Of a stretch of DNA of 64,000 bases, positions 35,639 through 46,768 are shown one piece after another. The stretch covers positions 19,203,433 through 19,267,432 of the forward strand of contig CATQJL010000001.1 in the NCBI GenBank assembly GCA_958299035.1. Direction: 5' to 3'. A program made the position numbers and the translations under genes. Every line of letters starts with the position of its first letter. Positions within the stretch are counted from its first letter, which is position 1. The notes beneath the pieces were generated by a model, which searched no databases, was not told where the DNA came from, and worked only from the letters and a program-made list of their open reading frames with translations. Source of the stretch: Cylicocyclus nassatus (Eukaryota > Nematoda > Chromadorea > Rhabditida > Strongylidae).

Positions 35639-36063
35639 TCACTTCGAAGATGTCGGTGGCACAGCCCCACAGAGTTGTTTGAAAAGTAGGAGTTCAGGCC
35701 TTTGATTTGATAAACTTGGACTAAAAGAAGTCCTGTCAACCTCAAAAAGTTCCTTCAAAGCAGCGTGCTGCACCATGTGCAGCACCGGTCCGAAACTTGT
35801 AATGAAAATCCGCAGCATATGGAATCCCAAATAGTGCGAAAGCAACAGATTTCAGGATAAATGTAGGCACGATAGGCAACTTGGTAAGCTAAAAGAGTCT
35901 TGAAAACAAGTGCTATTGTAAGAACAGAGAGAAAGTCACTTGAAAGTGCAAAAGTGCGATAGAGTAGCAGAGATAATGAAGTACAAATTAGTAAAATGAA
36001 GAGGACAACAATACATTGTTGATGAAGTGGAAAATTAATCATGGAAATTAGTATTTTGAGCAA
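35639..36063 (-). pseudogene. Possible multi-pass membrane protein fragment
   Basis: On the minus strand a frame from about 36050 encodes two strongly hydrophobic segments separated by a short polar loop (LLYRTFALSSDF), followed by AYQVAYRAYIYPEI. A second frame overlapping the end (35845-35639) continues with YLGFHMLRIFITSFGPV and a polar tail. Together they look like consecutive membrane segments of a polytopic protein with a frameshift between them, as expected of a decayed nematode chemoreceptor. That identity is a guess from shape only. Confidence 0.25.
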
Positions 36064-39058
36064 AAGTTTACGAATCTCGATGAAAGAGTTTTTTTTTGTT
36101 TCAAGTGCAAGGCCTCCTTGTAAAACGATTATGGATTAGAATCAGCAAAGAAAGGAAAATTAATAAGACTAACTTTTGCCAAGGATTTGACGCAAAAATG
36201 CAAGGCTAAGTACACGGTCGTGAAAGATTAGAATTGCTTGACTTGCATGCCTTGGGATTAAGAAGGGATGTTAGTCGGAATGGCTTTTCTGCATGAGATG
36301 TATACTGGCTTGAAGAGTTTGAAACACTGATTCCAAGTACTTTTCTTATCTGTTGCGAGCTTTTGAGCAAGGAGATTTGGAGATTTTTATCGGCAAAAAT
36401 TCAATGCAGGAACAGTGTGAAATTAGTCATTGACTTCTCCTAGTATTACTGGCAGAGTTAAGGGATATGTTGGAATAAAGAATATTTAATGCAAAGAGTG
36501 ACTCGAAAATTATTCGAGCCGTAGGGAAAATGTTACTCCTTATTTCACTTAACTGCACATGCAAAATTTTCGGTCATAAAAATCTTCATAACTCTTCACG
36601 AAACCCGAAGCAGATAGGGACTTTGGATTTGGACTCAGCGCTTTATACCCCTTAAGGCATTATCCATGGTATATCAAAAGGCCACTCTGACCGACTTCCT
36701 TCCCCTGTCAGGCTCCTCTGGCATGACGTCACCATCAAAAAAAAACATTCATTTTCTTGAGCTCGATTTTTTTATCAAACTTGGTAATGCATTTTTTTGC
36801 TTTTTGACTAAATAACCTCATCAAAAACGCGTTAGAGATTGGCTCATATGATTTTCAATGCGGTTGAAATATTTTCAAGCAAAGATACTGCTGGATTGAA
36901 CAATGATTTGCAGAATCATCGCTGTCGAACCATTTGCATCTCGTCACTATCAGCTTTAGCTTGTGGAAAAGGCGAATCTTCTTCTTTTACCTCATCAAAA
37001 AATTCTGTTGAAAATTTGGCAGTAGTATACTGGTTCATTTAATGATGTATTCGAAGTTTGGAAAAAGCAAAAGTCATACAAAGGATGCCTGCTGTCGGTA
37101 AGCTTGCTGCTTTCTCAACTGCCATCAGGAGTTAAGTGTGAAAAGCAAACAAAGCATTAACGATCGTTCTTTTGAATTACGATTGTAGGAACTGGAACGG
37201 AATTGTACATGCACCCAAGTTCTGCATCTGTAATCTGATTTCAAATTAAAGAATCTATTTTGTTGCTGTTCCACACTAAATATTTCCTTTATATCAATAA
37301 TAGCTGCATGACACTAGTGCCGCTTTCTTAAGGTTTCCCAAATATCTTGATGCTGGAGATGTTATAGGAATCCGAAAGGAGGGAGGTTTATATTCTCAAA
37401 ATTTGAATTTGTGGTTATGACTTCAAAAATTAGCAGTGATAGTACTGTAGAATAGTGAGTTTATCGTAAAGTCACTAATTTCGTAGTTTCTGTGAATTTT
37501 CGCGGACACAAGAACTCGATGTTTTCCATGTAATTTCGCCTTTCACTGTACTCAGTGAAAGGCAACGGTCTCTTTTCTACGTGAACTTTGACGATGTACT
37601 AAACGCTGATGGGTAGATCGAAACATATAAAAGGGAATGTTAAACAGCTTGATTCGTTGTGCACATTTGACATACTTCTATTCTAGCCGAACTCTTACTG
37701 AATTCTTATTTTTTATTACATACGCTTTCTGAAATAGCTCATGCAATACTACCATCCTTCAAGGTCATTTCAAAGACCAACAAATTTGTGACATGTCAGC
37801 GTACTTTCGTGAAGGCATGTTCCGCCATTTTGTAGAGCAAAAAGAAAAATTTTGAAAATCCAAATACCTGACTAAGATGTCAACTCTTTTCCTTTCAAAT
37901 TCATAATCCATAACCTATTATTAGAACCAAATTTTTGAATGATGTAAGCGCTCCATGGCTTCGCGTAATCAGTCCCCTATCAAGGTTATTGTAGCGTGTT
38001 TAGGCAATAAACATGTCAATTGTTGAAGCATACCAGCGCTTGATGCGCGAAAAACTTGCGGAAATGCTAAAATTTCTCTTCAAGGGTTATCTGTGCGTTC
38101 ACCTCTTACGGACAAAGAAAGGGTAGAGGGCAAATGTCTGTAAAAGTCGCTTTTGCCCTATTTACAAGTTTTGGCAATAAATAGCTTTATTCGCCGAACT
38201 TGTCTAAAGTTTAGAAATAGGCCGCGATATGGAAACATGATCTATTCTTGGTGGCAGGAAAAGTGATGTTTGGAAGCTCAAATTGTTAAGCAGTCTAACA
38301 ATGCAAACGCCTTTGTAAGCAATTTTCGGATGATTAGGTTTGAAATGAAAAATGGATGCAAAGAAGTTAGAGGAAGATTTTTTCTATTTTTTATCTTTGA
38401 CAAAGCCAAGCACCAAGCAGACAAAGTCATTTTCTAGCTAAAGCGCTACAAAAACTGCATTACTGTGTCAGAGTGTGGTGCTTGGGAGTAGTTTTGTCGC
38501 ACTGTATTTAGATTTGTGACTCCTTGCTGTTAACAGCTCGGCACCATTTATGAGCAGTAAAACAAAACCCTCAGATTCCGATTTTTCAAGTGACCGTTAG
38601 AAATCTGAACCAGGATTCCTCACCAGGGTACGAATGTCAAGCTGAAGATCCACGAGGAAAAAACAGAAGGGTTTCCTTCTTTTAAGCGATTGTATTTACG
38701 CAATGCTTGCTGAGTTGGAATTTTCTGAAGCACGTGGAGCAAGTTTTTTTTTCCAATGACCTTATCAAGCGGAGTGAGTGGATAGAAGCTAACGTATTAA
38801 GACTGTGGTTGTAGTGCGCGATCCCCCTACAGTTGTGTGAAAAGACAGTATTGTAAACGCTTGTTCATATGCATGGACTATGCTCATCACTTACAGCAGA
38901 CAAGCGGAGGCCTTAATCCAAACCGGGTACTTGCATCATCCGCGGGACGGCCGAAGAATTGCTGCAGTAAAATCTGAGAGCCTTCAGCCGCTACTGAGGC
39001 CGGATTGTGGCCGACCTTCAAGGTTTCTCATACCATGCACTAAATTACACTAACTTAA
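36064..39058. other. Long non-coding stretch
   Basis: There is no convincing gene, terminal-repeat element or RNA gene. The sequence is AT-rich with short poly-A/T runs. It is the longest stretch of the window with no recognised element. Confidence 0.4.
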
Positions 39059-39600
39059 CTCAGATAGTCGCCGGGACAGGCGGACCGCGAACTCGCGTTT
39101 TTCTTCAAGCGTCGGCCAAATTTTAGGGCGTGGCCAAACCTTCAGCGAGCGATACTTCCTCCACTGTCGCACATTCTGCAGCGGGCAGCAATACAGGGTT
39201 TTCTGCGAGCGCTCTGACTTTTTTTACGCAGGCGATCTGACTTTTGTTAGGCAGTTACGGGCATACGCCAAGCAAAATTACATTCTATATGCCAGAATTG
39301 TCATCGTTGAATAAATTGCTTTTTTGTTTGGGGCATTTACTCTCAGTGAAGGTACCTACGGGCTGTGTGGTCCTTCACAATGGACCGTGCGGCCCCCGGT
39401 CCAACAGTCTTGCCTTTCTTGCGAACTCCGCGAAAACGCGGCCACTGCGTCGCAACTAAGCTATGAAAAAAGTAGCAATTGTTCTATGAGCGTTCGTTCA
39501 AAAAGCAGCCAACACTCTCCCGAAAATTTGCAGCAGACCGCAAGATATCAGCTATTTTTCCAGCTCCCGCTTGCCTCTTCGCATGGTCGCTTACTTCGAT
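39059..39600. mobile_element. CTCAGATAATC family element, diverged copy
   Basis: It starts CTCAGATAGTCGCCGGGACA and follows the same internal order as the 12038 copy (GGGCGTGGCCAAACCTTCAGC, then GGCGATCTGACTTTT-like, then GGACCGTGCGGCC). The right end is diverged and its limit approximate. Confidence 0.7.
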
Positions 39601-39645
39601 TCTATGAAAAGACGCCCACAACCCATGCAGCGCTGAGTCCTCAGA

Positions 39646-39790
39646 GAATCGCCGGGTTAGGCGTCCATACGATTTATAGGTAAGCGGGCACTGCAAAAAC
39701 AAATAGCTGGTTTCCGGTCCGCTTGCAGATATTTGGAAGAGTGTTGCTCACTTTTTAGACGCGCTGAGAAAATAATTGCTAATTTTTCAT
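39646..39790 (-). mobile_element. CTCAGATAATC family fragment
   Basis: CTCAGAGAATCGCCGGGTTA starts a second, inverted partial copy resembling the left part of 8671-9007 (GGTCCGCTTGCAGATATTTGG). The far end is lost. Confidence 0.6.
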
Positions 39791-40481
39791 AGACTAGTTT
39801 AATAGACTAGTTACGGCGCGGCGGCCGAGAGTGACGTAAAGATAAAAAGTGGCAAAAACGAAGTCTTTTCACTTGTTTGCTTCTGTCACCGTTGTGCTGG
39901 ACTCTAGGCTGAACTTGTAATAAAATTCGACACAGACGTTTATGATCTGCTTATTTATCTAAGCGAAGTTTATGTGCTGTTTGAACGATTTCATGAAGTG
40001 TCAACTTCTCGAGTGGAATGATGTAAAAGAAAGATTTTCGTTTGCTAAAAAGCCACCACCAGAAGGAGTTCTAACAGCACAAACTCTGCTCAGTAAAAGA
40101 GAGCAGGTTCATAGATTTTATGCCTCCACTGTTCTGATTTTCACTGAATCTAGAATTTGCAAATGAAAGAATGAAATTTCGGTATTTTACTTTACCGCTT
40201 CTATCTCAGCGATATAGGCGTAAGGTAGAAAGCCATTCAGGCTTGCTAAAGCTGATTATCTCATTATTTTACTTTCTATCTCCTTCTTGCCAATATGCGC
40301 AAAAAAGTCTGACTGTATCAAAGTACTGCGAATTTGCGTAGATATCATTGAATTTTTTCAAAAAAGGATTGATGAGATTCTCGGGCCAAATTGCCAAATA
40401 AAACGAATCTCATCTGTCGGAGTCTGTTATGATTCTTTGAACTTGTCATTGTTTGATAGACAATTATGCTGTATAATTAAA
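39791..40481. other. Upstream region of the 40496 gene
   Basis: I recognise no coding exon. AT-rich sequence here may hold the promoter of the next gene, but no element can be named. Confidence 0.35.
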
Positions 40482-40483
40482 TT

Positions 40484-40491
40484 ATTTTCAG
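40484..40491 (+). promoter_or_regulatory. Probable trans-splice (SL) acceptor
   Basis: ATTTTCAG lies just 4 bases before the ATG of the following gene. In nematodes a TTTTCAG directly before the start codon usually marks spliced-leader addition, giving a 5' UTR of only a few bases. Confidence 0.6.
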
Positions 40492-40495
40492 CATA

Positions 40496-40851
40496 ATGTT
40501 CATCTTCAAACTCTTCCTCATAGCGCTTTTAGCATGTGTTCTCGGAAAAAAGGGCGGAAAAGAAAAAAAAATCAAACCTGATATCCAATTTCATTTTCTT
40601 AAAAGTCTAACAAGCGAAGGTAATGCAATCGTAGACCCGAAAACGGTAAGTGGACTTATTCCTCATGAAAATTTCCTCATTGAATTTCTACTTTTCAGCC
40701 TGTAGGACATTGTATCAAGGCCTGTATTGACGGTCAGCAAAATGGAACAAGCAAAGATTCAGAAGCAAAAGGAGAGGACGAAAAAAGTGAAGAAAAAGAG
40801 GAGGGGACAGAAAAGAAAGAAGAGAAAAAGAAACCCGATGTCTTGGCTTGA
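40496..40851 (+). CDS. Small secreted, charged protein (two exons)
   Basis: Exon 1 is 40496-40645 (50 codons). A 53-bp intron (GTAAGTGG ... CTTTTCAG, 40646-40698) falls between codons, and exon 2 is 40699-40851, ending TGA. The 100-residue product starts with a signal peptide (MFIFKLFLIALLACVLG, cleavage likely before KKGG). A lysine-rich patch and a short neutral part follow, then a HCIKACID motif with two cysteines, and a tail of about 40 residues of alternating Lys and Glu. It is probably secreted. The cysteine pair may form a small loop or a dimer bond. I do not recognise a named family. The splice sites, frame continuity and signal peptide together make this the best host gene in the window. 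There is no AATAAA close downstream. Confidence 0.72.
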
Positions 40852-41039
40852 ACTCCATTTTTTGTTTCTCTCGGATAAATGTTGTTAACCCCAACTATGC
40901 ATCTTTAGTACTTGACCTGTAACAAACCTTATGCAAATTGCTCTTCTTCATTTACCATGTTTGGTGCAAAACATAACTTTTAGGTTGAGAGTCAAGTGTA
41001 GAATGCTATACCTAGAGTTTATACTGTTGATTCGAGCAA

Positions 41040-41480
41040 GTTGTATCTGACGAGCAGGAGCATTGATCGAAGTGAGTTTTCGGCATGTGATGCATATCAT
41101 TCTATTGGTTTTGGAGCACTAACACGAAATCCGTGTTCTTTAGCTACTCAATGATTCTTTGGGGAAAGTTATGGGCGATCGTTTTCTCAGAATGATCATG
41201 ATCACCTTATGCGTTTGCAAAAATGCAAGAATGCCGACTGGACGTAAAATTCAAACTCTTTTCCATAATCTCCGCAGCTACCCGCTGGTCCATGTTTGTG
41301 CAGTACTTGGCGCTAACATAGCGTGAGCGATGGTCATCCTGAAAAAACGATAGCTCATAACCTTCTGTGAAAGACAATTGAGCAGCTAAGGAATACGGAT
41401 TTAGTCTTAGTGAACCAAGATCTGTAGAATGATATGCTCACATGTGGAAAGCTCACTTCAATCAATGTTCCTTCCCATGT
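41040..41480. repeat. Inverted duplication downstream of the secreted-protein gene
   Basis: The plus strand 41063-41200 and the minus strand 41480-41325 share GCATTGATCGAAGTGAGTTT-like sequence, CATATCATTCTA, AATCCGT.TTC.TTAGCT and TATG.GC.ATCGTTTT.TCAG.ATGA in order. Both read similarly in one frame (AYHS...L..NP.SLA.Q), hinting that a coding segment was duplicated head to head. Confidence 0.6.
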
Positions 41481-41624
41481 GAGATAGGAGTGAAAAGTGA
41501 TGGCACACCTTTTCCAAGTTCTTAGGCTGTCGTTTGAAATCATTTGCTGCGACTTCTTGCTGATGGTAAAAAGATCATTACAAAGATACTCTGTCTCAAG
41601 GACTTCAGCGGCATTTTTTTAATG

Positions 41625-41888
41625 TCAAGCAAAGTGGACACCATTTTTTAGCAAACGTCCTGTTTCATGTCGTAGTCGAACAAGGAAAGCACAATGTTTA
41701 CAAACAAATAATCCAACGTCATTTTCATCTCCGTTGCGTTTACTGTAAATGCAAGGGCAGTTCAAGGCGAAATGGGCTTGAACGAAGTATAAACATCGTA
41801 AAGTGCATGCCAATCAATGACAGAATCTCAAAACTTACTTCAAGACAAGGTCATCATAGGTGTAGCACAGTGCTTCGAAACCAAGCAT
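41625..41888 (-). CDS. Candidate two-exon small protein with CKHC motif
   Basis: On the minus strand an ATG at 41888 (a stop codon lies directly upstream in frame) opens an exon ending at TTGAA|GTAAGT (41839). A 96-bp intron ends in TTTACAG, and the second exon 41742-41625 continues in frame to TGA. The product is about 55 residues: MLGFEALCYTYDDLVL, then a polar stretch, then LFVCKHCAFLVRLRHET and a basic end. The CxxC suggests metal or redox chemistry, but no family is recognised. Downstream frames on this strand (41565-41207) also look coding but are broken by stops. It may be part of a larger pseudogene. Confidence 0.28.
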
Positions 41889-42516
41889 TCATTGCCTTCA
41901 ACCACAACTGTCTCCTTCTATCATGATTGTTAGCACGAACCTGTACTTGCTGCTTATCATTAATTTGATTTTAATCCCTTATCTCTTTGTGGGGATCGTG
42001 TCACTCAAAGAACTACATCGTTTGAACACAATTTTACCTTGAACAATAGTTTTCTTCAAAAAGCATACCATGGATTCTCGAAAGTGGTGAGGACGAAAGA
42101 GGTGTATGTTGAAAGGCGTGTTTTTTCAGTCGTCATTGCCAGAAGGAATTTGCACTCTACAAAAGCGAGGTTTCCAAACTCCAAAAATTTTGTCATCATA
42201 CCAGAAATAGTGATGGGGGTTTATAGTTGATACGAAATCAGCAAAATCAATTTACTGCTCCTACGATCTAATAACAATCGATAATACGCGCCAATGGACC
42301 GTCTTTCCTCACTTACCCGGCTGTGCCGAACCTCAGCCTCGTAGCTCGCAGTTGCAAAAACCGTTAAAATCGATATCGGCTGATAACGCTTCATTTGGTG
42401 TTGATTTAACCATAATAATAGATTAATCGCATTTCGATATCTTCTACGACTATTCCGGATATTGGGAAAAAAGCAATACAGTAGTATCCCATTGACACTT
42501 GTTGCACTCCTCTTAC

Positions 42517-42806
42517 CGAGTTCGTCGCGTAGGTGTAAACCAGCTTCTGCAGAAACCTCTGTTTATTACGACACAGGTGATTTAGAAACAAGGTTGTGTA
42601 CGTCACGCCGTCACCGTATGGAAATCTTTCTTTGTTCCTAATTACATAGCTTGCAGAATGGGCACCGAATCTGGTGTCATATCGTGGCTTGGCTCTGCAA
42701 ATTAGCCACTTGCTTACCATTCAGCACAGCGATTACCGATTTGATGGCGCTATAGCAATTACATGCTGCGAACTTTCAAAATTACATGACCGTCTCCAAG
42801 TTACGT
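42517..42806 (-). CDS. Candidate internal exons of an unrecognised protein
   Basis: On the minus strand, exon 42806-42737 joins through a 42-bp intron (GTAATCG ... TTTGCAG) to exon 42694-42517, which ends at TCG|GTAAGAG. The codon split across the junction stays in frame. The joined product reads HVIAIAPSNR and then a stretch rich in Arg, Tyr and Phe ending KLVYTYATNS. Upstream continuation is cut by the hAT fragment at 42813. The frame also runs on past the donor to 42406. The family was not recognised and the intron is near the minimum size for nematodes. Confidence 0.28.
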
Positions 42807-42812
42807 GCAGCC

Positions 42813-43060
42813 CAGTGGCGGTCCTAGGATTTTCGACTGGGTGGGACGGGGGGAGGGTAAAAAAATTTCCAAATGAAGACGCGTGGCGTTAGCCACTTTA
42901 AAAATTTTTTGTGGTGCCTCTGAAAATTTCTGAGGCCCACAAACGCTGGATTCTAGAAAAAGGGAGCGGGACGACCGCCACGCTCCCTGGAAAGCATTTC
43001 TTTATAAGACTAATTTAAATTTTTGGAAAATTCCAAAATTATTTTGATAATCCTAATTTC
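42813..43060 (+). mobile_element. hAT-type element fragment
   Basis: It starts CAGTGGCGGTCCTAGG and shares the GTGGCGTTAGCCAC block and the AAGACTAATTTAAATTTTT body with the elements at 3567 and 54281. The inverted right end and target duplication are missing. It is 3' truncated. Confidence 0.65.
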
Positions 43061-43737
43061 ACGCGTATAAGACGCACCTTCTTCGGTTTTTCAAGCGTGC
43101 CGCTCAGCCGCCTCGTTGTGTTTCGGAAAACGAGATTTGTGCCGCACGATACTCTCAAGCAATATGCAGCACTGTAAGTAGTTTATCGGTTGCGAAGTCC
43201 TTCGGCGTGTTTCTGCTTCTCGGGGCCGGGGGGGGGGGGGGGACGAGCGCGCTTGGACAGTCAATGGTGCAGCTCTTCACACGAATTTAAATTTGTTTCT
43301 GGTGCCTCGCTTGCTCTCTCTACGATCTGGCCAACCTTTGGCTGGCGTTAACAAAGACCAAGTGAAAAAGTCGCAACCAATTCTAACCAATTCTACGACC
43401 CTAACCATAACTGACACCAAGCCTTGGATTCCTCCACCAGGAAATTAGATTTGTAAGTGATTGATCCAGACAAGCAGAACACCACTATGTGCAGCGTAGA
43501 ACGCTGATTCTAAATCTGTGTTCCGCATTACTAAACGCCTCAATGGATGGATTTGTGAGCAGTTTATTGCTGAGGAATCGTACGTATAACCCAGCAACCA
43601 AGCACACTATTGTCTTTTTAGCACACCTTTAGCTCATTAGGTTATCCAAAAAGTAAACCTTTTCTAAATAAATTGAGCTGTTTTGTCTTTCTAGTGGACT
43701 TAAAAGCAGTGGCCCCCTGCAAATCCTCGACCTGAAG
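43061..43737. other. Non-coding stretch with a G run
   Basis: A run of about 15 G at 43227-43241 sits in GC-rich sequence. Nothing else was recognised apart from TTAGGTTATCCAAAAAG at 43638, which looks like an orphan mariner-type end. Confidence 0.4.
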
Positions 43738-44040
43738 TTTTTCGCTTACCTGGAGTAACTCGACAATTTTGAAAATCCAACTTAGAGAGCTCGAAAATGA
43801 CAAAAACCCGCATTTTTCAAAACCTCTCATTTTGAATGTGGATGACTGGAACACTTCCCGCCGTTTGAGACGCACAGTCGGTGCGGAGACTTTCTGGTTA
43901 TAACATCGCGGCATGCCGGATGGTTGAAGGAGCATAGCAAGCGCGTGTAAGAATGGTTTGCGCGCACGGGTTTAGGGGCACCTTTCTATGCAGAAGCAGC
44001 ATGCTGTGCGCTCAGACTTGCTCTGTTTTCATATTTGAGG
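43738..44040 (+). repeat. Dispersed repeat shared with 19880-20200
   Basis: Second copy of the TTTTCGCTTACCTGGAGT repeat, diverged but collinear over about 300 bp. Confidence 0.65.
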
Positions 44041-44689
44041 TGCAAGCAACCTTTCATATCGAAATTTCGAGATGATCGGTTTTGCCTAGCCACTGTTATC
44101 ATGCATCATCCGATGGAGCCAAGCAAACTGTACAAAAGGACCACCAAAGGCTATCTAAGTCGTAATCCGGATGAAACTTGCAGCCAAAAATCAAAACTTT
44201 TCAGCTATCCTAGAAAGCTGATCTACATCCAAAAAATTCTTACGGACTTCCAGCTTGGTTTTTATATAGTAGACACATAGAAGTGCCAAAAATGTGTTTG
44301 GTAAATTTTTTCCGAGGTTCAAAATTGAGCAAAGATGTTCCGAAAATGCCAAAATGCCATTATTTCAGGTGCTTCAACTGAGTTCTCGTATTTCTCGACT
44401 TTAAGAGCACACACAGGGATAAAATTTCAAGATTATGCTCATTAAGGCTTATATTAGGTTAATTCATATGTTCATATATTCATTTGTCGCTTTAATTTCG
44501 AATAAATCGTAATCCCTATTGAACGTATTGGCTTACAAAAAATACTACCAGATAAGAAACTTCATCTACTTTCTAATCACATCTTCGCTGCTCTTTGACG
44601 ACAAAAGACTGCAGAGATAAAAATTCGAATAGGAAAACCACTGAAACTCGTGGTTTCCGAATATAAATCGTCAAAAATCTAAAATGTGC

Positions 44690-44990
44690 AAAAAATCTGA
44701 GAATCGTTTTTTAAAGATTTCGTGAGCTGCTCTTTTTGAAGATGCCAGGATTGTGCTGATTGAGCATTCCTACGAAAGTTATGTTTTGAAAAATTGAAAG
44801 AAAAATCAAAAAAGAAAAATTATAGGATTTTTTATTTCATTTTTGTGCCGTAAAAACGGCAAATGACGTTTTTTGCATTCTGCATTTTTTCACGAAAATC
44901 ATAACTTTTCGTAGAAATGTTCGATCAGCACATCTTGGCACCATTAAAAAGAGCAGCTCACAAAACCTTTAAGAAACGTTTGTGTTCCTG
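44690..44990. repeat. Inner foldback
   Basis: GAGCTGCTCTTTTTGAAGATG near 44726 is mirrored near 44945, and CGAAAGTTATG near 44773 near 44900. The centre is close to 44850. Confidence 0.7.
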
Positions 44991-45058
44991 ACTTGTTTGT
45001 GTTTGTGTTTGTGTTCCTGACTTGTTTGTGTTTGTGTTTGTGTTCCTGACTTGTTCTG
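44990..45058. repeat. Tandem repeat, unit of about 29 bp
   Basis: About 2.3 copies of a unit made of GTTTGTGTTTGTGTTCCTGA plus CTTGTTTGT. It may be a replication-slippage product at the end of the inner foldback. Confidence 0.85.
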
Positions 45059-45084
45059 CAGCATTTCAGATTTTTGACGTTTGA

Positions 45085-45985
45085 TTAGGTTGTAAAGAAA
45101 GTTTCGGGGCACTTGCGAAAATTTTTTTCAAATTGCTGTAACTTCAAGCAGACTGAATTTTCTTTAGAGCTATAAACTCCACTGCAAAGACATTATCTAC
45201 AACATATATTTGTCTTGCTGACTTTTCAGCACCTCACTGCGGTCCACTAGCATGCGCAGAAGGGAGAAAGGTCGACGCGAAAAATGGGCTATTTGTGCAG
45301 GATTATCTCAGGCTGAATAAAAGCTGAAGACCCCAGATGCTGTAGTTATATAGAAATTTGCTGAAGCTCTTATTCATGTTGTTAAGGGCCATTTGCAAAA
45401 ATTTTTTTCCAGAAAATTTGAAAACTCGACAATTTTTTTTGCTCCAAAAATGCACCATTTTTCGCGTAAGTTACTTTTTAAGGTCTTCTCGTTTTGCATA
45501 GGGCGGACCAAAACTTTGATTACTGCGAGCATTGTTGGGGTAATGTCTTACAAATCTTTTAGACCCATCACCCAAGCGCGCCGATATCTGCAGAAGCGAC
45601 GTCAGCTACGAAAAGAGTTGCAGTCAGAGGCAAGTAAGACAGCTTGTAATTTCTAAGCACGAATGCAGAACTCGAGTGCAGCTGCGGGTCAAAAGTTAAC
45701 AGGCTTCTCAATCAGATCAATCATGATTTGGATGAAATCCTTTGAACTGCACAGAGATATGGACGCAGGAATAAAATTGCGAAATTTTTATGGTTGAAAA
45801 AATTTCCTTTTTTGATGTGCAGGTCAAACACGTCTTGGCATCGATAGAAATCAGAATGGTATTGAAAAGTTTACGCTTCGCTCTACTTAGCACTATACAA
45901 CACTTGGTTCAAAGTCGACCGAACGCCAAAAGAATGCCTTTGGAAGTAATTTCATAAGTGCCCCGGAACTTTCTTTACAACCTAA
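45085..45985. mobile_element. Mariner-type element, 901 bp
   Basis: TTAGGTTGTAAAGAAAGTTT and its inverse end AAACTTTCTTTACAACCTAA-like sequence mark the limits. TA follows the right end (45986-45987), but the left dinucleotide is GA, probably mutated. The frame at 45393-45656 has no transposase motif. Confidence 0.78.
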
Positions 45986-46768
45986 TATTTTCGAAAATCA
46001 CGAATGAGTTAGTTTATAAGCCTTAATGAGTATAATCTTGGATACTTTACTATTGCATGTGCTCTTGAAATCGAAAAATACGAAGAGTTACTTGAAAAAC
46101 CTGGAAAAAGTGGCACTTTGGCATTTTCGGACCATCTTTGTTTCTCAATTTTGAGCCCCGGAAAAAAACTACCAAATATATCTTTGGGTACTCTATGTGT
46201 CTACTATATCAAGACCAAGTTGGAATTTTCTAGAGGGAAATCCGCTCCATTTAAAATTATGAAAAACCTGTTTCGAAGGCTGGTCACAACTACAGAGCCA
46301 CCTCCCATTTTCGATCGGTACTATCTTTGAACCTAAAATTTTTGTACATAGACAGCGTCAAAATGCGAGACATATTCCATACCTGGGAGCTGTCGCCTTT
46401 TGAAAAGAAAGTTGTACTGCTTTTTTTCTTCAAAATGCATAAACTACATTGTTTTGAAATTTTGCTCCACCAACTTCAAGAGCTTGTTTAACTCGATGAA
46501 TGTCCTATTTGCTGAGACTTTGCAATAAATACAGTGAAAAGCGCTTTCGTCGTAGTCGTTGATAATAATAAACAATCTTCCCCTTCACATTCGGGCAGAC
46601 GAGCTTTTGAACCGCAGAAGTCTAATGCATAAAAGCTCTGTCATGTTCACAATCGTCGTCCGTACAAAGATAGACTCGTACGCATAGCTTGAGCACCATT
46701 GCAACCCTTTCGTTCCGCGTTAAACGCTTTTTTTTAGAAATGTGTGGTACACTATGCGTAATCATAAC

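Larger units (their letters stand above)
44250..46226. repeat. Large foldback repeat with nested elements
   Basis: Bases 44250-44456 and 46014-46226 are inverted copies: TATAGTAGACACATAG, CAAAATGCCA, GAGCACA and TGCTCATTAAGGCTTATA are all mirrored. The centre is filled with a smaller foldback, a tandem repeat and a mariner-type element. Confidence 0.75.

Noticed and set aside
43227..43241. G-quadruplex-like runs (also 3600-3620, 54295-54307, 61755-61766)
   Set aside because: Simple G runs, some tied to hAT ends. No other structure supports a specific function.
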